Source: Flavobacterium ustbae (GTDB lineage: Bacteria; Bacteroidota; Bacteroidia; Flavobacteriales; Flavobacteriaceae). Taken from it: a stretch of 64,000 bases of DNA. Below are positions 48,201 through 57,125 of this stretch, in pieces (position 1 is the first letter of the stretch; the number at the start of each line of letters is the position of its first letter). The stretch covers positions 124,001 through 188,000 of the forward strand of contig NZ_RPOC01000007.1 of the NCBI RefSeq assembly GCF_003946915.1, given 5' to 3'. The translations under genes and the position numbers were made by a program. Under the pieces are notes generated by a model that ran no database searches, was not told where the DNA came from, and was given only the letters and a program-made list of their open reading frames with translations.

Positions 48201-49871
48201 ATGAAAACCAACCGAATCCATCTTTTTTCTCTTGCAATGGCATTTTTGCTTTGTCTGAGTTCGAACAATGTAAATGCTCAAAGTAAATCTTACGATACTT
48301 ATGCCAATGTTGAATTCAAAATGCCAAAAGTTAACGAACCTGTTATTCCTGATAATACGGTAAATCTAAAAGATTTTGGAGCGGTGAACGGTGGTTATGT
48401 TTTGAATACCAAAGCTTTTGCGGATGCTATTGAGGCCCTTTCAAAAAAAGGCGGTGGTAAATTAATCATTTCACCTGGAATTTGGTTAACTGGGCCAATT
48501 ATCTTAAAAAGTAATATTGAATTGCATGCTCAAACTGGCGCTTTGATTAAATTTTCTACAGCCAAAACTTTATACCCGATTATCGAAACGAGTTTTGAAG
48601 GTTTAAATACTTGGCGTTGCATCTCTCCTATTTATGGAAAAAACTTAGAAAATGTTGCTTTTACCGGAAATGGCGTTTGGGATGGTTCTGGTGAAGCTTG
48701 GAGACAGGTTAAAAAGAGTAAATTGACAGACGAACAATGGAAGAAATTTGTAGCTTCGGGCGGTGTTTTAAATGAAAAGAAAGACAGCTGGTATCCTTCT
48801 GAACAATATATGAAAGGTGCTAAAGGTGCCGATCAGAATGTACGTCATGATTTGAAAACGAAAGAAGATTTTGAAGCGATTCACGATTTTCTTCGTCCAG
48901 TTTTGGTGAGCATTCAGAATAGTAAAAGAGTGATGTTTGATGGTCCAGTTTTTCAAAATTCTCCTGCGTGGAATCTTCATCCTTTATTAATTGAAGATTT
49001 GATTGTTAGAAATGTTACCGTTCGTAATCCGTGGTTTTCTCAAAATGGCGACGGATTGGATGTGGAATCATGCAAAAATGTAATTATCGAAAATTCTAGT
49101 TTTGATGTCGGTGACGATGCGATCTGTATTAAATCTGGAAAAGATAAGGACGGACGTGATCGCGGTGTTGCCTGCGAAAATATCATTGTGAAAAATAATA
49201 TCGTGTATCATGGTCATGGCGGTGTAACTGTGGGAAGCGAAATGTCGGGCGGTGTAAAAAACCTGCACGTTTCCAACTGTACTTTTATGGGAACTGATGT
49301 TGGTCTTCGTTTCAAAAGCACGCGCGGACGTGGCGGTGTCGTGGAAGACATTTTTATTTCGGATGTTTTTATGACGGATATTCCGTCTCAGGCAATTTCG
49401 TTTGATTTGTATTACGGAGGAAAATCAATTGCTGAAACACTTGCTGAAGGCGGAAATACGGTTACAACAAAATTAGTTCCTGTGAATGAAGAAACGCCTC
49501 AGTTTAAAAACATTTCAATCAAAAATATTACGATTAAAGGCGCGCAGCAAGCGGTATTTTTACAAGGTCTTCCTGAAATGAATTTAGAAAATATCGAGAT
49601 TTCTAATCTGATTGCAAAATCTAAAAAAGGCTTTTCAATTATTGATGCTAACGGAATCAAAATCAACAATGTGCAATTGGATATTGAAGCTAAGAATGCT
49701 TTTGAGATGTACAATGTTCAAAATCTTTCTTTAAAGAAAGCAGAATTTAATCCTGGTTCATCGAATACTATTACTATTGATGGTTCAACAACTAAAAATA
49801 TCGATTTGAGTGGTTTATCTAAAACTACTACTATTGGAAAAGATGTTCATAAGAAAGCTGTTAAGTTTTAA
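48201..49871 (+). CDS. GH28 polygalacturonase
   Basis: Exported enzyme of 556 residues (signal peptide ending NNVNAQ, residue 27). Complete GH28 catalytic set: N282-G-D284-G, D305-D306 (DVGDDAICIKSGKD), G-H339-G (YHGHGGVTVGSEMSGG) and R370-F-K372. The insertion about 150-215 with Trp and Lys residues (WYPSEQYMKGAKGADQNVRHD) is typical of the Bacteroidetes exo-type or rhamnogalacturonan-acting branch. It hydrolyses alpha-1,4-galacturonosyl bonds. It is a single plus-strand gene in a mainly minus-strand locus, with its own promoter and probable LacI-type operator, so its control probably differs from susCD. Confidence 0.95.
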   Translation: MKTNRIHLFSLAMAFLLCLSSNNVNAQSKSYDTYANVEFKMPKVNEPVIPDNTVNLKDFGAVNGGYVLNTKAFADAIEALSKKGGGKLIISPGIWLTGPIILKSNIELHAQTGALIKFSTAKTLYPIIETSFEGLNTWRCISPIYGKNLENVAFTGNGVWDGSGEAWRQVKKSKLTDEQWKKFVASGGVLNEKKDSWYPSEQYMKGAKGADQNVRHDLKTKEDFEAIHDFLRPVLVSIQNSKRVMFDGPVFQNSPAWNLHPLLIEDLIVRNVTVRNPWFSQNGDGLDVESCKNVIIENSSFDVGDDAICIKSGKDKDGRDRGVACENIIVKNNIVYHGHGGVTVGSEMSGGVKNLHVSNCTFMGTDVGLRFKSTRGRGGVVEDIFISDVFMTDIPSQAISFDLYYGGKSIAETLAEGGNTVTTKLVPVNEETPQFKNISIKNITIKGAQQAVFLQGLPEMNLENIEISNLIAKSKKGFSIIDANGIKINNVQLDIEAKNAFEMYNVQNLSLKKAEFNPGSSNTITIDGSTTKNIDLSGLSKTTTIGKDVHKKAVKF

Positions 49872-49876
49872 TTTTT

Positions 49877-50272
49877 CTTGAACCATATAAGTTATATAAG
49901 TTTATTTAATTAAGGTGAATGAAAATATCGCAATCCCGATGGCTATCGGGAGCCAAGTCGCAAAGTTTTATTTTCTTAGCGCCTTGGCGTCTTTTTTTGC
50001 GAAATTCTTTATCAAACATAGCCCAAGGTTTCAACCTTGGGTACGTAACATAATCATCATGCATTCCCACGGTTGAAACCGTGGGCTATGTTTAAAATAT
50101 AGGATAGAATTTCCGCAATTCTGTCATTTTTGCTGAAAGAGGATCCTATTAATATTAGGAAGCGAATTACAGATGTTACGGCCAAAAATATTAAAACTTG
50201 GCGACTTGGCGTCTTTGCGCGAGAACTAATTGCCAAAGAGCTAAATTGAACTTATATAACTTATATGGTTTA
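49877..50272. repeat. Compound palindromic region between converging GH28 and lactonase genes
   Basis: Outer arms: TGAACCATATAAGTTATATA (49878) and TTATATAACTTATATGGTTT (50252-50271). Inside are CCCGATGGCTATCGGG (49935-49950), 'gtcgcaaagtttta...cttggcgtc' words, and 50018-50092 with arms CATAGCCCAAGGTTTCAACC and GGTTGAAACCGTGGGCTATG. At least four families are nested. No gene is seen in 49872-50277. Confidence 0.85.
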
Positions 50273-50277
50273 AAAAA

Positions 50278-51108
50278 TTAAAGCTTATAAAACGCATTAG
50301 CATTTTCAAACCAAATTTTATTCTGGTCTTCAACTGAATATTTTGAAATATAATTTTCTAATGTTTTTACGACTTCGTTATAATCCGAAGCAACATTGAG
50401 AACAGGCCAGTCTGAGCCGTACATCAATTTATCTATCGAGAAATTATCGAAAATAACATCCAGATATGGCTTTAAATCTTCTCGCTTCCAGTTTTTCCAG
50501 TCAGCTTCTGTGACCATTCCCGAGATTTTGCACCAAACGTTGTCGTATTTTGCAATTTCTTCTATGCCTTTTTTCCATGACTCAATAATTCCCGATTTGA
50601 TATCTGGTTTTGCGATATGATCAATCACAAATCTGTGATTCGGGAAATCTTTTACAAGACTTATCGCCTCTGGCAATTGTCGGTGGAAAATTAGTATATC
50701 GTAAGTATAATCGAAAGCTTTTAAAGCTGCTATTCCATTACGGAAAGCTTCTCCATTCATAAAATCATCTGGTTCGCCTTGAACAACATGTCTAAAACCT
50801 TTCAGATTTTTTTGATTTGAAAAGAACTGTAAACGTTCTTCGATATTTTCAGCTCGCAAATCTACCCAGCCGACAACGCCTTTTATAAAATCATTTTTTG
50901 ACGCTAAATCCAATAAAAAATGCGTTTCTTCTTCTGACTGACTTGCCTGTACAGCAACACAACCTTCAAACTGATTTTGTTTTAATAACGGCTCTAAATC
51001 TTCAGGAAGAAAATCTCTCTGAATATTCTGCATGGTTTCATCAATCCAGCTGTCGCGAACGGGATCAAACTTCCAAAAATGCTGATGGGAATCTATTCTT
51101 TTACTCAT
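50278..51108 (-). CDS. Amidohydrolase, L-fuconolactonase-like (COG3618)
   Basis: Cytoplasmic metal-dependent hydrolase of 276 residues. The start RIDSHQHFWKF gives the HxH metal pair; GFRHVVQGEP, HRFVIDHIAKPDI (His on a barrel strand) and LMYGSDWPVLN (metal/catalytic Asp) complete the amidohydrolase barrel. The sequence resembles L-fuconolactonase and L-rhamnonolactonase proteins, which open sugar lactones made by sugar dehydrogenases. It lies 6 bp after the SDR gene, whose relatives make such lactones. Likely substrate is L-fucono- or L-galactonolactone. Confidence 0.88.
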   Translation of the reverse strand: MSKRIDSHQHFWKFDPVRDSWIDETMQNIQRDFLPEDLEPLLKQNQFEGCVAVQASQSEEETHFLLDLASKNDFIKGVVGWVDLRAENIEERLQFFSNQKNLKGFRHVVQGEPDDFMNGEAFRNGIAALKAFDYTYDILIFHRQLPEAISLVKDFPNHRFVIDHIAKPDIKSGIIESWKKGIEEIAKYDNVWCKISGMVTEADWKNWKREDLKPYLDVIFDNFSIDKLMYGSDWPVLNVASDYNEVVKTLENYISKYSVEDQNKIWFENANAFYKL

Positions 51109-51114
51109 AATTTT

Positions 51115-51912
51115 TTAGTTAACATCGCTGATTAAAGCGCGGTCTAAATGTACGTAACCTCCATCCACAAAAACAAATTGTCCCGTTGTATGCGATGATT
51201 TTTCTGAAATGATGAAAAGCGCCGTATCCGCAATTTCTTCTGTTTTCGTCATTCTTCCTTCAAACGGAATACTTTTATTGATTTTCTTCAAAACGTTTTC
51301 TCCGTCTTCCAATGTTTTAATCCAATCTTCGTAGGCTGGCGTATAACTTTCAGCAATAATAATGGCATTCGAACGGATTCCAAACTGAATCAAATCTACC
51401 GCCCATTCTCTCGTTAAGCCCAAAACACCACCTTTCGCAGCAGCGTAACCAGAAGTTCCGCCCTGCCCTGTTAAAGCTACTTTAGAACCAATATTTAAAA
51501 TATTTCCTTTTGATTCTTTTAAGTATGGCAACGCATATTTTGCTAAAAGAAAATAACTTACCACATTTAGTTTCAAAGAATTCATGAAATCTTCGTAGCT
51601 TGAATCTAATCCCGCGCCGTCATTTACACCAACGTTATTGATGATAGCATCGATTCTGCCGTATTTTGCAGCTATTACTTTCACCGCATTTTCCATTGCA
51701 ACAGGATCAGTCACATCGGTCTGAACAAATAAAGAATTAACGCCTCTATTTTGAAGTTTTTCTGCGTAAGCGAAACCTCTTGCATTTCGATCTACTAAAA
51801 CTGGAATCGCACCTTCGTCTGCCAGTCTATTAATGATTGTTTCTCCAATACTGCCTTCTTTTCCAGCCGAACCAGAAACGACTACTATTTTATCTTTTAA
51901 GTTTAAATTCAT
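51115..51912 (-). CDS. SDR family sugar dehydrogenase, L-fucose dehydrogenase-like
   Basis: Cytoplasmic short-chain dehydrogenase of 265 residues. The Gly-rich loop is SGSAGKEGSIG (13-23), longer than the usual TGxxxGIG; Asp41 after the second strand favours NAD. Active-site residues are Ser143 (IGSKVALTGQG), Tyr156 and Lys160 (GYAAAKGG). The motifs NVGVNDGAGLD and SHTTGQFVFVDGGYVHLDRAL match, from memory, bacterial L-fucose dehydrogenases that also take L-galactose. Product would be the aldonolactone handled by the next gene. It is transcribed with the lactonase and probably the Zn alcohol dehydrogenase. Confidence 0.9.
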   Translation of the reverse strand: MNLNLKDKIVVVSGSAGKEGSIGETIINRLADEGAIPVLVDRNARGFAYAEKLQNRGVNSLFVQTDVTDPVAMENAVKVIAAKYGRIDAIINNVGVNDGAGLDSSYEDFMNSLKLNVVSYFLLAKYALPYLKESKGNILNIGSKVALTGQGGTSGYAAAKGGVLGLTREWAVDLIQFGIRSNAIIIAESYTPAYEDWIKTLEDGENVLKKINKSIPFEGRMTKTEEIADTALFIISEKSSHTTGQFVFVDGGYVHLDRALISDVN

Positions 51913-52016
51913 TTTGTTAGTTATTTAGGTTACTAAACAATTTAATTTTAACCACAAATTAAATTGATTAAAATGATTAATCCCATAAATCCTTTAATCT
52001 GTGGCTGTTTTTTTCT

Positions 52017-52125
52017 CATTTTGTTATCCTGACGAAGGAAGGATCTCCGCGAGAAATTCCACACAGATTGTCGATTTAGCTTGTCGAGCTACTTGCGGAG
52101 ATTCCTCGTTCCTCAGAATGACAAA
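52017..52125. repeat. Palindromic repeat, 'gttatcctgacgaaggaagg' family
   Basis: TTTTGTTATCCTGACGAAGG at 52018 pairs with TTCCTCAGAATGACAAAA ending 52125; 'gatctccgcgaga' and 'tgcggagattcctcg' form the middle of the stem. A 'ttaatctgtggct' fragment precedes it (51991-52003). Confidence 0.8.
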
Positions 52126-52142
52126 ATTAGCTTTAGATTCTT

Positions 52143-53156
52143 TTACTCAATTTCAATCAACGCCTTTATTACATTGTTTTTAGGGTCCGTAAGATTCTTA
52201 AAATCAGCAATCATTTCGTCAAAACTCGTTCTGTGCGTAATATATTTCTTCGGGTCGATTTTTCCTTCTTTTAGGCATTTCATTACATATTCGAAATCTT
52301 CGATTGTTGCGTTACGGCTGCTCATTAAAGTAGATTCTCTTTTGTGGAAATCAGGATGACTGAAACTCAATTCTCCTTTTTGAAGTCCAACCAAAACAAA
52401 TCTTCCGCCGTGCGAAATATAATTGAAAGCGCTGTTCATAACCTTTTGGTTTCCAGTTGCATCAATTACAACATTTGCCATATCTCCGTTTGTCAATTCA
52501 GCCAATTTAGCCGCAACATCATCATTTAAAGGATTAATTGTTTCATCTGCATTTAATTCTGTTTTACAGAAATTTAAACGATAATCGTTAATGTCCATTA
52601 CGATCACTTTTGCTCCTGCGATTTTAGCAAACTGAATCAAACCAATTCCGATTGGTCCTGCACCCATAACCAAAACGGTATCAGTAGATTTTACAGCCGC
52701 TCTTCTCACTCCATGCGCAGCAATTGCCAACGGTTCTACCAAAGCCAATTCATCATAATCCAAACCTTGTCCGTGCAATAAATATTGTTCTGGAATCGCA
52801 ACATATTCGGCCATTCCGCCATCAATATGTACTCCAAAAACTTTGATGTTTACACAACAATTTGTCAATCCGTTACGGCAAGCCACACATTTTCCACAGT
52901 TAAAATACGGAATAAAAGTTACTTTATCTCCAGGTTTAAAACCTGCTGCATTTCCTTTCACATATTCAGCAGCCAATTCGTGCCCTAAAATTCTAGGGTA
53001 TTCAAAATACGGCTGTGTTCCTCCAAAAGCATGAATATCAGTTCCGCAGATTCCGATTCTTTTAATTTTCAATAAAACCTCGCCTTGTTTCGGTTCTGGA
53101 ATAGCTGTTTCTTTTAGTAGAAATTCCTGCGGTTTTTCGCAAACAATATATTTCAT
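52143..53156 (-). CDS. Zinc-binding alcohol dehydrogenase, L-galactonate 5-dehydrogenase (LgoD/YjjN)-like
   Basis: Medium-chain dehydrogenase of 337 residues. Catalytic zinc site: GICGTDIH (Cys37) and GHE (His59, Glu60); structural zinc: C87, C90, C93, C101. The NAD site is VMGAGPIGIGLIQFAK. The stretches GTDIHAFGGTQPYFEYPR and HGGRFVLVGLQKGELSF...SSRNAT match, from memory, E. coli LgoD (YjjN), which turns L-galactonate into D-tagaturonate. With the SDR and lactonase it would complete an L-galactose to tagaturonate route; L-galactose occurs in RG-II. Other polyol or aldonate substrates are possible. Confidence 0.85.
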   Translation of the reverse strand: MKYIVCEKPQEFLLKETAIPEPKQGEVLLKIKRIGICGTDIHAFGGTQPYFEYPRILGHELAAEYVKGNAAGFKPGDKVTFIPYFNCGKCVACRNGLTNCCVNIKVFGVHIDGGMAEYVAIPEQYLLHGQGLDYDELALVEPLAIAAHGVRRAAVKSTDTVLVMGAGPIGIGLIQFAKIAGAKVIVMDINDYRLNFCKTELNADETINPLNDDVAAKLAELTNGDMANVVIDATGNQKVMNSAFNYISHGGRFVLVGLQKGELSFSHPDFHKRESTLMSSRNATIEDFEYVMKCLKEGKIDPKKYITHRTSFDEMIADFKNLTDPKNNVIKALIEIE

Positions 53157-53197
53157 CAGTTAATTAGTTTTCTCGTAATAAATTAGTCTAAAATAAT

Positions 53198-53225
53198 AAA
53201 TGTAAAATTTACAATTACAAAAATA
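53198..53225 (-). promoter_or_regulatory. Promoter of the Zn-ADH operon with mirrored element
   Basis: On the minus strand TATTTTTG (53225-53218) is a perfect TAnnTTTG, followed by TAATTGTAAATTTTACATTT. The 13-bp palindrome TGTAAAATTTACA lies at 53201-53213. The same -7-plus-downstream sequence recurs in opposite orientation at 53405-53430. Confidence 0.65.
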
Positions 53226-53380
53226 CTTTTTCTAAATTAATATCAGCGATCTATTTTCTTTTTCTGTTCTTAAAATAATCATCGTTCAAAATTTTATAAC
53301 ATTTTTTAGATGGTTTGTAAAAATTAACAGGCTAAATATCTATTTCAGCAAAAAAGAATAGTTAATAAACACGGGATTTC

Positions 53381-53430
53381 TTGCTCATTTCAATCTTATT
53401 TCTACTTTTGTAATTGTATTTTTTACATTT
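53381..53430 (+). promoter_or_regulatory. Promoter of the SBP/CoA-transferase cluster with mirrored element
   Basis: TTG (53381-53383), 19 bp, TACTTTTG (53403-53410): a full Bacteroidetes -33/-7 promoter. The bases after it, TAATTGTATTTTTTACATTT, match the minus-strand promoter at 53198-53225 except for two or three bases. The leader is about 55 nt and fixes the start of the first gene at 53472. The rest of the 315-bp gap shows nothing else. Confidence 0.75.
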
Positions 53431-53471
53431 ATTATTTCCAACTAACATTCACTACCCAAAATCCCTATAAA

Positions 53472-54620
53472 ATGATAAAATTAAAAGGCATAACTTGGAA
53501 CCACACAAGAGGTTTGCTTCCAATGGTTGCCACATCGCAACGTTTTACAGAGTTACATCCAGAAATTGAAATTTCTTGGGAGAAAAGAAGTTTACAAGAA
53601 TTTGCCGATGCTTCGATTGAAGATTTAGCCAAGAGATTTGATTTATTGGTTATCGACCATCCTTGGACTGGATTTGGAGCACAGACAAAAGCAATTCTTC
53701 CATTATCCGATTATTTATCAGCAGGTTATATTAAAGATCAAGAACGCAATACCGTTGGAAAGTCTTACGGAAGCTACGTTTTTCACAATAAATTATGGGC
53801 ATTGCCTATTGATGCGGCAACTCCTGTGGCATCTGCAAGATTGGATATTCTAGAAAAAAACAATCTGGAAGTGCCAAAAACTTATGAAGATTTATTGGCT
53901 TTGGCAAAAAAAGGTTTAGTTGCCTTTGCTGGAATTCCTGTTGATGTTTTGATGAGTTTTTATATGTTTTGTTGCAGTTTGGGCGAAGCTCCTTTTCTTT
54001 CTGAAGAAAAAGTAATTTCTGAAACTACTGGAAAAAAAGCACTTCAGATGTTTAGAGAATTGGCTCAGTTAATTGATCCTAAAAACTTTAACAGAAATCC
54101 AATTCAGGTTTATGAGGCTATGGTCAATTCAAACGAAATTGCCTACTGCCCTTTCGCCTACGGATATTCTAATTATTCTAGAGTCGGTTACAGCAAAAAT
54201 CTATTGCACTTTTTTGATTTGGTAAGTTTAAATGACAAACCAATGATCTCTTCGCTTGGCGGAACTGGTTTAGCGGTTTCTTCTTTCAGCCAGCATATTG
54301 GTGAAGCGATTCGTTATGCTGATTTTACGGGTTCTTCTGAAGTTCAACAGAATTTATATACCGACAATGGCGGCCAGCCCGGGCATTTGGAAGCTTGGAA
54401 AAGCGATAGATTGAATGAACTAACGCACGATTATTTCAAAAATACTTTACCTGCTTTGCAACGTGCATTTTTACGTCCGAGATATTATGGGCATATGTAT
54501 TTTCAGGATCATGCCGGAGACGTAGTTCGTAACTATTTAATGTACGGCGGAGATGAAGATAAAGTTCTAGAAGAAATGAATGGGCTTTACGCGGAATCTC
54601 TAAAAATTCAGACGGTATGA
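53472..54620 (+). CDS. Cytoplasmic homologue of ABC-type solute-binding proteins (A)
   Basis: Protein of 382 residues with the fold signature of family 1 extracellular solute-binding proteins: LLPMVATSQRFTELHPEIEISW, DLLVIDHPWTGF, LWALPIDAATPVASARLDILEKNNLEVPKTYEDLLALAKKG, and the C-terminal lobe GGTGLAVSSFSQH...EAIRYADFTGSSEVQ...DNGGQPGH. It has no signal peptide or lipobox: it starts MIKLKGITWNHTRG, no in-frame upstream ATG exists in the leader, and the promoter lies 62 bp upstream. No ABC permease or ATPase is nearby. Its stop overlaps the start of the CoA-transferase gene by 4 bp, so it probably works with that enzyme. Function unknown. Confidence 0.85.
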   Translation: MIKLKGITWNHTRGLLPMVATSQRFTELHPEIEISWEKRSLQEFADASIEDLAKRFDLLVIDHPWTGFGAQTKAILPLSDYLSAGYIKDQERNTVGKSYGSYVFHNKLWALPIDAATPVASARLDILEKNNLEVPKTYEDLLALAKKGLVAFAGIPVDVLMSFYMFCCSLGEAPFLSEEKVISETTGKKALQMFRELAQLIDPKNFNRNPIQVYEAMVNSNEIAYCPFAYGYSNYSRVGYSKNLLHFFDLVSLNDKPMISSLGGTGLAVSSFSQHIGEAIRYADFTGSSEVQQNLYTDNGGQPGHLEAWKSDRLNELTHDYFKNTLPALQRAFLRPRYYGHMYFQDHAGDVVRNYLMYGGDEDKVLEEMNGLYAESLKIQTV

Positions 54621-55759
54621 GACCTTTAGAAGGATTAATTGTTCTCGAATTCTGTCAGTTTTTGGCAGGACCTTCAGCCGGATTAAAATTGGCTGATTTG
54701 GGCGCACGCGTTATCAAAATCGAGCGTCCAGTAAAAGGTGAAGCTTGCAGACAATTGAGTATTAAAGATTTGTTTGTAGACGACAGCAGTCTGCTTTTTC
54801 ATACTATTAACAGAAATAAAGAATCTTTTGCTGCCGATTTAAAAAATCCCGACGATTTGGTTTTGATTAAAAAACTAATCGGAAAGGCTGATATTATGAC
54901 GCATAATTTCAGACCGGGCGTAATGGAAAAAATCGGTTTAGATTTCGAAAATACATTAGCCATTAATCCACAGATTATTTACGGAACGATTACAGGTTAC
55001 GGCAATGAAGGTCCGTGGGCGAAAAAGCCGGGACAGGATTTATTATTACAATCACTTTCGGGTTTAAGCTGGCTAAGCGGACGCAAAAGTCAAGGCCCAG
55101 TTCCGTTCGGATTGGCAGTTGCCGATTTAATGTGCGGGAATCATTTTGTACAGGGAATTTTAGCAGCACTTTTAAAAAGAGCCAAAACCAAAAAAGGTGT
55201 TTTGGTCGAAGTGAGTTTGTTAGAATCTATTCTCGACGTTCAGTTTGAAGCAATTACTTCTTTCTTAAACGACGGCGGACAATTACCAGAAAGAGGCGAC
55301 ATTAAAGGAAGTGCACACGCTTTTCTAAGCGCACCTTACGGTGTTTACCAAACGCAGGATGGCTTTTTGTCTCTTGCTATGGGTGATTTACTTTTTATTG
55401 GAAAATCGCTTGGTTTAGATTTAAGTGCATTTGCAGATAAACATTTATGGTTTGAAAAACGCGATGAAATCAGAACGATTTTGAGCGAAAGAATTCAAAC
55501 CCAAACGTCTGATTACTGGATTGAAATTTTGCAGAAAGAAGGTATTTGGTGCGGGAAAGTTTTCAATTACGAAGAATTAGATAATCAGTCTTTTGTTGAG
55601 GAATTACAGCTGAAACAAACCGTAAAAAATGCAGAAGGCGAAACTTTGGTTACCACTAGAAGTCCGATTCAGTTGGATGGGGAAATTTTGCTTAGCGAAA
55701 AAGCTGCGCCAAAAGTGGGTCAGGATAATTTGAAAATACACAAAGAGTTTATTCGATAA
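54617..55759 (+). CDS. Family III (CaiB/BaiF) CoA-transferase A
   Basis: Cytoplasmic enzyme of 380 residues with all landmarks of family III CoA-transferases: GLIVLEFCQFLAGPSAGLKLADLGARVIKIERP (6-38), NRNKESFAADLKNP (66-79), HNFRPGVMEKIGL (97-109), and the catalytic Asp in GLAVADLMCGNH (Asp170). These enzymes move CoA between carboxylic acids through a glutamyl/aspartyl-type anhydride. It is about half identical by eye to the next transferase; such pairs often form heterodimers, as in succinyl-CoA:malate CoA-transferase. Neighbours suggest a sugar-derived acid as acceptor; donor and acceptor are unknown. Confidence 0.93.
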   Translation: MRPLEGLIVLEFCQFLAGPSAGLKLADLGARVIKIERPVKGEACRQLSIKDLFVDDSSLLFHTINRNKESFAADLKNPDDLVLIKKLIGKADIMTHNFRPGVMEKIGLDFENTLAINPQIIYGTITGYGNEGPWAKKPGQDLLLQSLSGLSWLSGRKSQGPVPFGLAVADLMCGNHFVQGILAALLKRAKTKKGVLVEVSLLESILDVQFEAITSFLNDGGQLPERGDIKGSAHAFLSAPYGVYQTQDGFLSLAMGDLLFIGKSLGLDLSAFADKHLWFEKRDEIRTILSERIQTQTSDYWIEILQKEGIWCGKVFNYEELDNQSFVEELQLKQTVKNAEGETLVTTRSPIQLDGEILLSEKAAPKVGQDNLKIHKEFIR

Positions 55760-55811
55760 TTTGGTTGAAATTATTTTAAATCTACTTCATCAGCTTAGAT
55801 TAAATCTGTAT

Positions 55812-55900
55812 AAAATCTGCTTCAATCTGTGCAAATCTGCGTGAAAAAATCTTTGCACATAAAAGTTATTTCACGCAGATTTCAAAAGATTTTAGCAGAT
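55812..55900. repeat. Palindromic repeat between the two CoA-transferase genes
   Basis: CAAATCTGCGTGAAA (55831-55845) pairs with TTTCACGCAGATTT (55869-55882), with flanking 'atctgct' words extending the stem. Same family as 876-969. It would sit in the middle of the operon message. Downstream (55925-55985) is an A-rich leader with three 'aaacaaa' words before the next ATG. Confidence 0.8.
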
Positions 55901-55985
55901 CAAATTAGATTTTATTGCTGATGGAAAACGATTAAACAAATTAACATTTAAACAAATAAACCATAAAAACGGTTAAACAAAAAAA

Positions 55986-57125
55986 ATGAAACCATTAGAA
56001 GATTATTTAATTGTAGATTTCAGTCAGTTTCTTTCGGGGCCGTCAGCGAGTTTGCGTTTGGCAGATTTGGGTGCCCGCGTGATAAAAATTGAAAAACCGG
56101 GAACGGGAGATATCTGCCGAACCTTATATACTTCAGACTTGATTATGAATGGCGAATCGTCTGTTTTTCATACTATCAACAGAAATAAAGAATCATTTGC
56201 TATTGATTTTAAACAGCCTTCAGCACTTCAAAAATTAAAAAAATTATTGGCTAAAGCTGATGTTGTGATGCATAATTTCAGACCTGGAGTGATGGAACGC
56301 ATTGGTTTAAGTTATGAAGAAGTGAAAGCCCTAAATCCGAATGTGATTTACGGATCAATTTCTGGTTTTGGAGAACATCCAGATCTGAAAGATTTACCGG
56401 GACAGGACTTGCTTTTGCAGTCATTAACGGCTTTAACATGGCTGAGCGGTAATCAGGAAGACGGTCCAGTTCCGATGGGATTGTCGATTGTTGACATGCT
56501 GGCTGGAGCGCATTTAGCACAAGGAATTTTGTCCGCTTTGTACAGAAAAGCAACTCATAATATTGGAGCACAAGTTCAGGTAAGTATGCTGGAATCGGCT
56601 TTTGATTTTCAGTTTGAAACGATTACGACGTTTTTTAATGATGGCGGCGAATTGCCTGTTCGTACCAAAACCAATAATGCGCATGCGTATTTAGGTGCTC
56701 CGTACGGGATTTACAAAACTAAAAATGGTTATTTAGCTCTTGCAATGGGATCCATTCCAGTTTTAGCTTCATTGCTAAAATGTGATGCTTTACTGGCTTT
56801 TCCTGAAAATAAATTTACGCTGAGAGACGAAATCAAAAATATTTTAGCCGATCATTTACAAATCCAGGAAACGCAATTCTGGCTGGATATTTTAGAACCT
56901 GCGGATATTTGGTGTGCTGGAGTTTTAAACTATCAACAGCTTTTTGCCGAAGACGGATTTAAAGTTTTGAATTTCACGCAAAACGTAGAAATGCTGGATG
57001 GCTACAGTTACAAAACTACACGCTGTCCGATAAAAATTGACGGCGAATATCTGACTTCAGGAAAAGGTTCGCCGAAACTAGGTCAGGACAACGAACGAAT
57101 TATTAAAGAATTTATAGACTGCTGA
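55986..57125 (+). CDS. Family III (CaiB/BaiF) CoA-transferase B
   Basis: Protein of 379 residues, clear paralogue of transferase A with the same spacing of motifs: LIVDFSQFLSGPSASLRLADLGARVIKIEKP (8-38), NRNKESFAIDFKQP (66-79), HNFRPGVMERIGL (97-109) and catalytic Asp170 in GLSIVDMLAGAH. Both active sites look intact, so neither is an obvious non-catalytic subunit. Its last base overlaps the ATG of the second solute-binding-like gene (TGATG), giving tight coupling. It may form a complex with transferase A or act on a second acid. Confidence 0.93.
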   Translation: MKPLEDYLIVDFSQFLSGPSASLRLADLGARVIKIEKPGTGDICRTLYTSDLIMNGESSVFHTINRNKESFAIDFKQPSALQKLKKLLAKADVVMHNFRPGVMERIGLSYEEVKALNPNVIYGSISGFGEHPDLKDLPGQDLLLQSLTALTWLSGNQEDGPVPMGLSIVDMLAGAHLAQGILSALYRKATHNIGAQVQVSMLESAFDFQFETITTFFNDGGELPVRTKTNNAHAYLGAPYGIYKTKNGYLALAMGSIPVLASLLKCDALLAFPENKFTLRDEIKNILADHLQIQETQFWLDILEPADIWCAGVLNYQQLFAEDGFKVLNFTQNVEMLDGYSYKTTRCPIKIDGEYLTSGKGSPKLGQDNERIIKEFIDC

